Origin: CAZKBP01 sp964551015
GTDB taxonomy: Bacteria > Bacteroidota > Bacteroidia > Cytophagales > Microscillaceae
Length of the DNA: 64,000 nt
Direction: 5' to 3'
Assembly: GCA_964551015.1 (NCBI GenBank)
Contig: CAZKBP010000025.1
Span: 1-64,000, forward strand
Program-made: the position numbers and the translations under genes
Part shown: piece after piece, positions 53,184-60,292 of the stretch
Position numbering within the stretch: position 1 is the first letter of the stretch
Layout: every line of letters begins with the position of its first letter
Notes under the pieces: model-generated
Told to the model about the DNA's origin: nothing
Database searches by the model: none
The model's input: the letters and a program-made list of their open reading frames with translations, nothing else

Positions 53184-54671
53184 TCAATCCGCCAAACTAC
53201 TCGGTCTTCTTAAATATTTACCCTTAGCTTCGCCAATGATGCTGCCCTGGTCATAGATCAGGCTACCTCTTAAAAATGTAGACTTGACTTTTCCATTCAA
53301 CTCTACACCCTCGAAGGGCGTGTAGCCCTGCGCTGATTCCGACTCGGCGGCTCTGACCACGAAGCTCTCCTGAGGATCCAGCAATACCAAATCCGCATCG
53401 TAGCCTAAAGCAATATCGCCTTTCTGGTTCAAGCCGTAGCGTTGGGCGGGATTCCAGCTTACTAGTTCGGCCATGTGATTGTAAGACATACCTCGTTTGC
53501 TACCTTCGCTGAACAAGCCCGAAAGTAAGTATTCCGTCCCTCCAAAGCCGGATTTAGCCAAGAAAATATTATCAGGGTTTTGATTGTCTAGCTTGAATTC
53601 GTCCGAACAACAAGCATGGTCACTTACCACCCAATCAATCTTCCGATCTAAAACGTATTGCCAAAGCGCTTCCACATCTTCTCTCGGACGAATGGGAGGA
53701 TTGACCTTGGCGTAGCCTTGCGTGGGTGCATCTGTATCCAAGAGCAGGTGCCCGATCGTTACTTCCCGACGAAAATTGATATGCGGGAAAGCCAAAGCCA
53801 TCCGCAAGGCCGCATCCACGGCTTTGTAAGAGGAAAGATGGAGCAAATTAATATTCACGCATTCCGTTTCGTGTGCCAAGTAGGAGGCAATACAAATCGC
53901 CAAGCCCTCGGAATGTTGCGGGCGAGAGGCACTGTAAGCAGGTAAGCCACTGAGTTTGCCTTCTTCTTCCACGATTTTGGTGTAAGCGGCCATGATTTCA
54001 GCCGTTTCGCAGTGCAGGCTGAGGCTGATTTGCTCTTTTTTGTCGGGGTGCTTGTCCATGGCTTCTTTAATGCCTCGCATCACGAACTCGAAGTGTGCAA
54101 AATCGTATTTCTCCTCTTTGTCAATCATCAGGAAGTCGTTTTGGCTCTCTTTGCTGGACTTGCCGTGGAGGCCATGACTGCCGTAAAACATGAAGATTTT
54201 AAAAGAACTCACCCCTTGTTCGCTAATCAGCATATCAATCTCGCTGATATGTTGCTTATCCATGGGAGCCAAGTGATAGGCGTAATCCACGAAAAAATTA
54301 TCTTGGGAAAGCTCCAGTACCTCGGGGAAAAATTTTGCGTAAGCACCGCCCTTGTTCAGGTAATATTTTCCAGTGCGGATATAATTGATACTACTTGTAA
54401 CGCCTCCCATCGCCGCTGCTTTACTCTCGGTAACGGCATCTTTATCCAATGGTGCATAAATCCCCGTGTGCATATGGGCATCCACGAGGCCAGGAAAGGC
54501 GAGCAGGTTTTTTCCATCAAACACGGTTTGCGCTTCTTCGGCAGGAATTTCGGGTTGGATTTTGAAAAACTTCCCGTCTTTAATGCCCAAATCAAGCAAA
54601 TCCACTGAGTTTTTGTTCGGGCGCACTACACGTACGTCTTTGATAATAAGGTCTAGATTTTTGTCTGACAT
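53184..54671 (-). CDS. Dihydropyrimidinase/hydantoinase-family amidohydrolase
   Basis: A 495-residue zinc amidohydrolase. Metal ligands: DAHMHTG (His62, His64 region), the carbamylated Lys in SSFKIFMFYG, His in SLHCETAE, His in NLLHLSS, and Asp in VVSDHAC. The C-terminal LGYDADLVLLDP closes the small beta-sandwich domain. The family opens cyclic amides (hydantoins, dihydropyrimidines, dihydroorotate, enamides). The last gene of the long leftward catabolic run. It may catalyse the ring-opening step upstream of the acid-degrading enzymes. Confidence 0.9.
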   Translation of the reverse strand: MSDKNLDLIIKDVRVVRPNKNSVDLLDLGIKDGKFFKIQPEIPAEEAQTVFDGKNLLAFPGLVDAHMHTGIYAPLDKDAVTESKAAAMGGVTSSINYIRTGKYYLNKGGAYAKFFPEVLELSQDNFFVDYAYHLAPMDKQHISEIDMLISEQGVSSFKIFMFYGSHGLHGKSSKESQNDFLMIDKEEKYDFAHFEFVMRGIKEAMDKHPDKKEQISLSLHCETAEIMAAYTKIVEEEGKLSGLPAYSASRPQHSEGLAICIASYLAHETECVNINLLHLSSYKAVDAALRMALAFPHINFRREVTIGHLLLDTDAPTQGYAKVNPPIRPREDVEALWQYVLDRKIDWVVSDHACCSDEFKLDNQNPDNIFLAKSGFGGTEYLLSGLFSEGSKRGMSYNHMAELVSWNPAQRYGLNQKGDIALGYDADLVLLDPQESFVVRAAESESAQGYTPFEGVELNGKVKSTFLRGSLIYDQGSIIGEAKGKYLRRPSSLAD

Positions 54672-54682
54672 AGTTTTGAGAA

Positions 54683-54815
54683 GTTAGGAGTTAGAAATTA
54701 GGAGCTAGAATATAGGAGTTAGGAGCTATCTATACACGAGATCCATGATTTCCTTTGTCTCCGCTTTTATATGGATCAATGTATTCTAAATTCTGTATTC
54801 TAGCTCCTATATTTT
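54683..54815. repeat. Heptamer-repeat palindrome without gene
   Basis: 7-bp periodic TAGGAGT/TAGGAGC units (54683-54728) and their inverted counterpart (54783-54809). TAGGAGCTAGAATA at 54699-54712 is exactly inverted at 54796-54809. A loop hairpin ATCCAT/ATGGAT lies between. It belongs to the same repeat family as the arrays around the S23 gene at 57.5 kb but contains no gene. Confidence 0.65.
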
Positions 54816-54816
54816 C

Positions 54817-55995
54817 CTAAAAAACAATGATTCCTTTATCTTTTAAAGCTTGAATTTCGCTTTCGGATAAGCCAAGTTTACTGAGAATCTCTTGGCTGTG
54901 TGCACCGATTTGGGGCGGATGGTTTCTTAAGCTTACTTCTGCTCCCTCATATTCCAAGGGAAATTTAGGCAATTTCGCTTGAACCTCCGCCGAGATTCGG
55001 GTTTCTAATAAACCATTTCCTTCATTGAGTTGAGGATCATCAAATAAATCCTCGGGTTGGGCGATGGGCGCGAAAGGAATGGAAGCCTCTTCACATTTAG
55101 CGATAATTTCTGCTTTGGTGAATTGAGCCATCATCTTCTCCAGCTCGGGCTGAAACCAATCACGTTGGTCAATGCGGTCGTTGTTGGTGCTGAGGCGTTT
55201 GTCCTTCCGCCAGTCTTCCCTGCCAAAAGCTTGACAAAATCGCTCCCAATGCTTTTCACTGATAATGCCCACGAATACTTTTTCCCCGTCTTTGCTATCA
55301 AAAACCCGGTAAACAGACCAAGCACTCACGCGGGCGGGCATGGGCGGCACGGGATGCTCACTCAGGGCAGCATAAGCCATGTGTTGCCCCATCAGGAAGG
55401 CCGTGGTCTCGAAGAGAGCCGCTTTGACAAATTTGCCCCTGCCCGTTTTTTCTCGCTCGTACAAGGCTTGCAAAATTCCGATATAGCCAAACATTCCGCC
55501 CGTGATATCCACGATGGAAGTGCCTGCCCGCAGTGGATCGCCCGGCCTTCCGGTCATGTAAGCTAAGCCGCCCATCATTTGTACTACTTCGTCCATGGCG
55601 TGGCGTTTTTCGTAAGGACCACTGAGAAAGCCTTTCAAGGAGCAATAAATCAGGCCTTCGTTTAAAGGCTTTAATTTTTCATAAGCAAAACCCAAGCGTT
55701 CCATCGTGCCGGGGCCAAAATTTTCCACGAGTACGTCTGCCGTTTTCGTGAGTTGGTAAATGATTTCTTGACCTTTTTCAGATTTTAGATCAATCGCCAG
55801 GCTTTTTTTATTCCGACTATAAAACGGGAAATAACCCGTTCCAAAGCCTTTCAAGTAACGGGTACTATCGCCCTGAGGAGGTTCGATGTGAATGACCTCG
55901 GCACCCATATCCGCCAAGAGCAACCCCGTGGTAGGGCCCATCACGGCGTGAGTAAATTCGAGAACTCGGATACCTTCGAGGGGGAGTGAATTCAT
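54817..55995 (-). CDS. CaiB/BaiF (family III) CoA-transferase
   Basis: A 392-residue family III CoA-transferase. N-terminal LEGIRVLEFTHAVMGP and GAEVIHIEPP, the VENFGPGTMERLG motif (about 90-103), and the catalytic Asp135 in RHAMDEVVQMMGG, which carries the acyl/CoA intermediate. These enzymes move CoA between dicarboxylates or carnitine-like acids. Together with the HMG-CoA-lyase-family enzyme in the same run, activation of a hydroxy-dicarboxylate (for example a citramalate- or dimethylmalate-like acid) is plausible. Confidence 0.92.
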   Translation of the reverse strand: MNSLPLEGIRVLEFTHAVMGPTTGLLLADMGAEVIHIEPPQGDSTRYLKGFGTGYFPFYSRNKKSLAIDLKSEKGQEIIYQLTKTADVLVENFGPGTMERLGFAYEKLKPLNEGLIYCSLKGFLSGPYEKRHAMDEVVQMMGGLAYMTGRPGDPLRAGTSIVDITGGMFGYIGILQALYEREKTGRGKFVKAALFETTAFLMGQHMAYAALSEHPVPPMPARVSAWSVYRVFDSKDGEKVFVGIISEKHWERFCQAFGREDWRKDKRLSTNNDRIDQRDWFQPELEKMMAQFTKAEIIAKCEEASIPFAPIAQPEDLFDDPQLNEGNGLLETRISAEVQAKLPKFPLEYEGAEVSLRNHPPQIGAHSQEILSKLGLSESEIQALKDKGIIVF

Positions 55996-56039
55996 AGTTT
56001 ATAGCATTGAAGGATGCATATTTGATCCCGTGGAAATTT

Positions 56040-56840
56040 CTAGTCTAGCAAAAAATCCTTCACCGTGCGGTTAAAGCCTTCGGGATGTTCCAAGTTAGGC
56101 ATATGCCCGGCGTTCATGATCACGATTTTTTCTTTGACGTTAGGAATTTTTTCTACTAACAGGTCGGCAATTCGGTGAAAATCCTCCGTGTCTCTTTCAC
56201 CCACGATAATCATGGTTTCGGCCTGTATTTGATGCAAGCCCTCCACGGTAGGTGGTTTACTGCCGGGTAAAAGCTTGGGATTGGTAAAGTGTAGCCCAGA
56301 ATAATCTTTAATCATGGTTTCTAGCGCCTTGGTATAAGGATTCTCGTGTGCGGGTTGTAGCAATGAACTCCGTGCCCAGGTCAGTTTTGCTTTTAAAGCT
56401 CCCTTGGAAGCTCCGATCTGGTATACTTCTCCAAAAAGCTCTTTTAAAGCCTCCGTGTAATTGTCAAAGCCATGCACGTCCGCATCTACAGAGACAAGCT
56501 TGGCCACTCGCTCGGGATAAGTTTGGGCAAAGCTCAGGGCGATATTCCCTCCCATGGAGAGTCCCACGAGGTGCGCTTTTTCAATTTCTAAATGATCTAA
56601 TAAAGCTTTAAGATCAGCAGCAGCGATGTGTGGCTTAGGCTCACCAGCGAAAGAAGATTTTCCAAAACCTCTCACATCATAACGAATGGCCTTAAAATCA
56701 TCGGCAAAGTCAGCAAATTGGGCATCCCACATCCGACAATCGAGGGCTAATCCGTGGATTAATACGACTGGAAATCCTTCCCCATCCATTTCGTAATATA
56801 ACTTAGCTCCTTCAACCTCAACAAAATCTTGTATAAGCAT
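56040..56840 (-). CDS. Alpha/beta hydrolase
   Basis: A 266-residue alpha/beta hydrolase. Oxyanion HGLALD, nucleophile elbow GLSMGGN (Ser about 95), a C-terminal His in NAGHMPNLEHPE (about 246), and the acid probably in VGERDTEDF. The length and pattern are close to 3-oxoadipate enol-lactonase or ester hydrolases, so it could open a lactone or ester in the pathway. 45 bp upstream of the CoA-transferase gene on the same strand. Confidence 0.9.
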   Translation of the reverse strand: MLIQDFVEVEGAKLYYEMDGEGFPVVLIHGLALDCRMWDAQFADFADDFKAIRYDVRGFGKSSFAGEPKPHIAAADLKALLDHLEIEKAHLVGLSMGGNIALSFAQTYPERVAKLVSVDADVHGFDNYTEALKELFGEVYQIGASKGALKAKLTWARSSLLQPAHENPYTKALETMIKDYSGLHFTNPKLLPGSKPPTVEGLHQIQAETMIIVGERDTEDFHRIADLLVEKIPNVKEKIVIMNAGHMPNLEHPEGFNRTVKDFLLD

Positions 56841-56978
56841 AATGGATGTTTTCTTATGTTCAGTTCAACTTAAATTTCTATAAATCTATAAAAGGGCAGA
56901 GGGCTTTGCCAATTTTCAAGAAGAATTTCTATTAAGTTATTATGTAAATTATTTTTAGCCATTCTTATATACTCACTT

Positions 56979-57461
56979 TTACAATTGATAATCTCCGTGT
57001 TTTTTTAAGTAGGGAACAAGTCCTCCTTCGTTCAGAATATCAATCATGACTTGGGGCATGGGGGCGGCTGGGTAGGTTTTGCCCTCGGTCAAATCTTTGA
57101 CCCAGCCTTCTTCCAAGCTAAATTCAATCTGATGGCCAGGCTGAATGCTGTGTGAGCCGATTTCCATGAGAGGCAGGCCAATATTAATCGCGTTTCGGTA
57201 GAAAATTCGGGCAAAATAATCGGCAACCACCACGGCCACGCCCGCCGTTTTGATAGCGATGGGAGCCTGCTCGCGGGAAGAGCCACAGCCAAAATTTGCC
57301 CCGGCCACGATCACATCACCGGTTTGTACTTTTTGGCTAAATTCAGGATCAAGGTCTTCCAAAACGTGTTCAGCTAAAGATTGAATATCCAGTGTTTTGG
57401 TGTATTTGCCCGGGATAATGCGATCCGTATCAATATCGTGGCCGTAGACGAAGATTTGCAT
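56979..57461 (-). CDS. Aconitase-family small subunit (LeuD-like)
   Basis: A 160-residue swivel-domain subunit. The signature GANFGCGSSREQAPIAIK (about 53-70) and YFARIFYRNAINIGLP are those of 3-isopropylmalate/homoaconitate/2,3-dimethylmalate hydro-lyase small subunits. It pairs with the large subunit at 58066. The other leucine genes (leuA, leuB) are absent and the context is catabolic, so a methyl-substituted malate hydro-lyase is at least as likely as leucine synthesis. Confidence 0.9.
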   Translation of the reverse strand: MQIFVYGHDIDTDRIIPGKYTKTLDIQSLAEHVLEDLDPEFSQKVQTGDVIVAGANFGCGSSREQAPIAIKTAGVAVVVADYFARIFYRNAINIGLPLMEIGSHSIQPGHQIEFSLEEGWVKDLTEGKTYPAAPMPQVMIDILNEGGLVPYLKKHGDYQL

Positions 57462-57466
57462 ATTTT

Positions 57467-57530
57467 GAGGAGTTAGTATCTAGGAGTTAGGAGCTAGAAC
57501 TTAGGAGTTAGGAGCTAGGAGTTAGGAGAT
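57467..57530 (+). repeat. Heptamer-repeat array, left of the S23 gene
   Basis: Degenerate 7-bp units (TTAGGAG, CTAGGAG, CTAGAAC). AGGAGTTAGTATCTAGGAG at 57468-57486 recurs exactly in inverted orientation at 57980-57998. The array spans the start of the LeuD-like gene upstream region and the end of the S23 gene. Confidence 0.7.
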
Positions 57531-57889
57531 TTTTCTTTCTGTCTTAAGGTTTTGCAATAGGCATTAAGAATTTTTGCGATTTCATCCAAGTCATTTTTCA
57601 TATCTCGGGTATTGAAGTATTCTAAATCCTGAATTAAAATCAAATAATAATAAGTTTCATCCAAGGAGCTTTGGGCGATATTGAAGAATCTGGCTTTTTC
57701 TTTAAGTCCAGCTCGTTTGAAACCTTCTACGATGTTGGCCGGAATAGAAACCGAACTTCTCCTGATTTGAGAGGTAAGGCCAAATAATTCAGATTTAGGA
57801 AATGATTCCGTCATTTTGTAAATCTTTAGGACAAATTCGTGTGCCTTTTGCCAGACAACCAAGTCCTGAAATTTTTTTGCTTTTTGCAT
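57515..57889 (-). CDS. S23/four-helix-bundle protein
   Basis: A 124-residue four-helix-bundle protein of the 23S rRNA intervening-sequence/S23 family. Typical blocks: FQDLVVWQKAHEFVLKIYKMT, FPKSELFGLTSQIRRSSVSIPANIVEG, and AQSSLDETYYYLILIQDL. Homologues occur in rRNA insertions, beside diversity-generating retroelements and as orphan genes; the molecular role is unsettled. Here it interrupts the aconitase-like gene pair and is bounded by inverted heptamer arrays, so it looks like an inserted cassette. Its stop lies within the left array. Confidence 0.9.
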   Translation of the reverse strand: MQKAKKFQDLVVWQKAHEFVLKIYKMTESFPKSELFGLTSQIRRSSVSIPANIVEGFKRAGLKEKARFFNIAQSSLDETYYYLILIQDLEYFNTRDMKNDLDEIAKILNAYCKTLRQKEKSPNS

Positions 57890-57949
57890 TTTACGAGATA
57901 GGAGATTTCTTGGAATATAAGAGATAGAGTTTTAAAACAAAAATAAGAT

Positions 57950-58063
57950 TCCTCCTAACTCTTAGATTCTAGCTCCTGACTCCTAGATACTAACTCCTAT
58001 CTCCTAACTCTTAGATTCTAGCTCCTAACTCCTAATTCCTAACTCCTCCATCCTAACTCCTAA
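57950..58063 (-). repeat. Heptamer-repeat array, right of the S23 gene
   Basis: At least a dozen degenerate CTCCTAA/CTCCTAG/ATTCTAG units, ending three bases before the stop codon of the LeuC-like gene. Inverted relative to the left array and sharing an exact 19-bp block with it. Confidence 0.7.
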
Positions 58064-58065
58064 TT

Positions 58066-59307
58066 TCACAAAAACTCTTCTGGATCACAAATTTCTCCCT
58101 TCAAGGCGGCAGCGGCTACCGTTGCCGGAGATGCCAAATAAATTTGAGAGTGCGGATTGCCCATTCGGCCTCGAAAGTTGCGATTGGCAGCGGAGATAAC
58201 TACTTCCTCATTGCCCGGTACGCCCGCGTGCGCTCCCACACAAGGCCCGCAGCTGGAAGTCCCAAAGGTAACGCCCGCTTCACTGAGGATTTGCGCCGTA
58301 CCGTCTTTCATAGCCTCCATAAAAACACTCTTGGAAGCAGGTACAATCAGGAAGCGTACATTTGGATGAATTTTTTTGCCTTTCAAGATTTGAGCCGCCG
58401 CGTGCAGGTCTTCCAATCGCCCGTTGGTGCAAGTGCCAATGAAAGCATAATCGATTTTAGTCCCTAATACTGCCTGAATATCATTGACATGGTCGGGCAA
58501 ACTGGGCTTACTCACCTGCGAACCCAAATCACTCACGTCAATGGTGAAAGTCTGTACATACTCGGCTCCTTCATCGGGGAAAATGGGGGTGAATTCGTAA
58601 GGATAATGCTTTTCCAGTCCAATCGGGTGAATAATGCCCGTTTTGGCTCCCATCTCCGCAGACATATTGGCGAGGGTCATACGACTGGCTACACTCAGGT
58701 TTTTAATCGCTTCTCCGCAGTATTCAATGGCTTGATAAGTAGCTCCCGAGATACTTAGTTTGCCCACAATATGGAGAATCATATCTTTGGCACTTGTACC
58801 GGGGCGGGGCTTGCCTTTGAGTTCAATCTTAATGGATTTAGGGACTTTCATCCACATTTTACCCGTGAGCATAATCGCCGCCAAGTCGGTAGAACCCACG
58901 CCCGTGGCAAAAACATTCAAAGCCCCATAGGTACAAGTATGCGAATCTGCCCCCACAAAAATATCACCCGGCTGGGCGTAGCGATTCTCCATGACTACTT
59001 GATGGCAAATGCCTTCCCCAATATCAAAAAGCGGAATTTCTTGTTCACGGGCAAATTCACGCATCATTTTATGCAAATTGGCAATGCGCTCATTCGGAGC
59101 GGGGGCGGCATGGTCAATGATGAGTGCGCATTTCTGGGGATTCCAAACTTTTTTGCCTTCCATTTCTCGAAAGGTCTTGATAGCATAGGGAGCGGTGGTA
59201 TCGGTGGCTAAAATTCCATCCACGGGCACTACGGTCAGTTGAGCCGCATAAATGGCTTTTCCGGCGTGATTGGATAGTATTTTCTCAGCAATGGTTTGGG
59301 GTTTCAT
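58066..59307 (-). CDS. Aconitase-family large subunit (LeuC-like hydro-lyase)
   Basis: A 413-residue [4Fe-4S] hydro-lyase from ATG 59307; the TTG four codons upstream is less likely. Cluster ligands are in IGTCTNGR and in SSCGPCVGAHAG, and DSHTCTYGALN is the substrate/cluster motif. It is the size of archaeal-type LeuC/HACN and of DmdA (2,3-dimethylmalate dehydratase), shorter than bacterial LeuC. With the LeuD-like gene it would interconvert a hydroxy-dicarboxylate and an unsaturated acid. A heptamer repeat precedes its start. Confidence 0.91.
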   Translation of the reverse strand: MKPQTIAEKILSNHAGKAIYAAQLTVVPVDGILATDTTAPYAIKTFREMEGKKVWNPQKCALIIDHAAPAPNERIANLHKMMREFAREQEIPLFDIGEGICHQVVMENRYAQPGDIFVGADSHTCTYGALNVFATGVGSTDLAAIMLTGKMWMKVPKSIKIELKGKPRPGTSAKDMILHIVGKLSISGATYQAIEYCGEAIKNLSVASRMTLANMSAEMGAKTGIIHPIGLEKHYPYEFTPIFPDEGAEYVQTFTIDVSDLGSQVSKPSLPDHVNDIQAVLGTKIDYAFIGTCTNGRLEDLHAAAQILKGKKIHPNVRFLIVPASKSVFMEAMKDGTAQILSEAGVTFGTSSCGPCVGAHAGVPGNEEVVISAANRNFRGRMGNPHSQIYLASPATVAAAALKGEICDPEEFL

Positions 59308-59310
59308 GTC

Positions 59311-59355
59311 GAGTTTCAAGTTGTGGGTTGCGAGTTGTGAGTTGCGAGTTGTGGG
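59311..59355 (+). repeat. GTTGTGG/GTTGCGA heptamer repeat
   Basis: Consecutive 7-bp units GTTGTGG, GTTGCGA, GTTGTGA, GTTGCGA, GTTGTGG fill the whole space between the LeuC-like start and the stop of the lyase gene upstream, so they lie in the ribosome-loading region of the LeuC-like gene. Same family as the flanks of the 14.7 kb palindrome. Confidence 0.65.
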
Positions 59356-59356
59356 T

Positions 59357-60292
59357 TTAGATTACCTGTAAATCAGGCTTTCCAAGTACGTTGAGCATTT
59401 TGGCGGGAAGTGGCTTCTCGAGGAAATCACTGAGTTCTTGGCTAATTGCCGCGATTTTTTGCAAGTCAATTCCCGTATCGATGCCCATTTGTTCGGACAT
59501 ATGAATGACATCCTCGGTGGCAATATTGCCACTGGCTCCCGTGATGAAGGGGCATCCTCCCAAGCCTCCAAAAGCCGTGTCAAAGTGCCTAACGCCGCAT
59601 TGCAGTGCCGTGAGTAGATTGGCCATACCTTTGCCTTCGGTATCGTGTAGGTGTAAAATCAAGGGAACATCTCCGGTCAGTTCCAGGGCTTTTTGGAGTA
59701 AAGTCCCCATAGAACGAGGATTACCCATGCCCGTGGAATCCGCCAAAGATAATTCATCAACGCCCGTATCTAGCTGCTCTTTGATCATATCTAATACGTG
59801 ATTTTGTAGAACAACGCCTTCGTAGCGACAGCCAAAGGCGCATTGAATGCCGCCACGGATAGTCAGGTGGGCTTCCTTACCAGATCGAAGCATTTCTTTG
59901 AAATTAGCCCGGGCTTCCGAGAGCGTTTGGCGAGCATTTTTCTGGCTGTGGGTATCACTGGCCGAGATAGAAACCGCCACGTGGGACAGACCCGCAATAA
60001 CGGCACGATTCAGCCCCTTCATGTTCAAGACTAGGCCACTGTATATAACATCTTCCTTGGGCTTTAATTGACCACAAAGTGCCTCGGCATCGGCCATTTG
60101 GGGAACTAGCTTAGGATGCACAAAGGAAGCCACTTGGATGCGTTTGACCCCTGCTTCTACTAAGCGATTGACGTATTCAACTTTTTTTTCAATAGGGACA
60201 ATCTTGGACTCAACCTGAAGGCCATCTCGGAGTCCTTGTTCTTCTAATATGATTTGCTTTGGGTACATTTTATAGCTTAATTTAGATAACAT
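59357..60292 (-). CDS. HMG-CoA lyase family protein
   Basis: A 311-residue TIM-barrel lyase from ATG 60292, overlapping the HyuA stop by one base (TGATG). Metal and catalytic motifs: EQGLRDGLQ (Arg-Asp), HLHDTEGKG (His-x-His), and the GGLGGCPFITGASGN loop with its catalytic Cys. Family members cleave 3-hydroxy-3-methylglutaryl-CoA or related acyl-CoAs such as (R)-citramalyl-CoA to acetyl- or propionyl-CoA plus a keto acid. Next to a CoA-transferase and a hydro-lyase, the second role is plausible. Confidence 0.92.
   Translation of the reverse strand: MLSKLSYKMYPKQIILEEQGLRDGLQVESKIVPIEKKVEYVNRLVEAGVKRIQVASFVHPKLVPQMADAEALCGQLKPKEDVIYSGLVLNMKGLNRAVIAGLSHVAVSISASDTHSQKNARQTLSEARANFKEMLRSGKEAHLTIRGGIQCAFGCRYEGVVLQNHVLDMIKEQLDTGVDELSLADSTGMGNPRSMGTLLQKALELTGDVPLILHLHDTEGKGMANLLTALQCGVRHFDTAFGGLGGCPFITGASGNIATEDVIHMSEQMGIDTGIDLQKIAAISQELSDFLEKPLPAKMLNVLGKPDLQVI

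Noticed and set aside
52921..53187. 88-codon minus-strand frame
   Set aside because: Runs through the shared terminator and the dispersed repeat and overlaps the amidohydrolase stop; composition is not coding.
57515..57889. S23-family gene as the Avd subunit of a diversity-generating retroelement
   Set aside because: No reverse transcriptase and no template/variable repeat pair are present in the window.
57467..58063. Heptamer arrays as a CRISPR array
   Set aside because: Units are 7 bp, degenerate and without unique spacers; no cas genes are present.
56979..59307. Leucine biosynthesis assignment for the LeuC/LeuD-like pair
   Set aside because: leuA and leuB are absent, the large subunit is of the short type and all neighbours are catabolic, so the genes are named only as aconitase-family hydro-lyase subunits.
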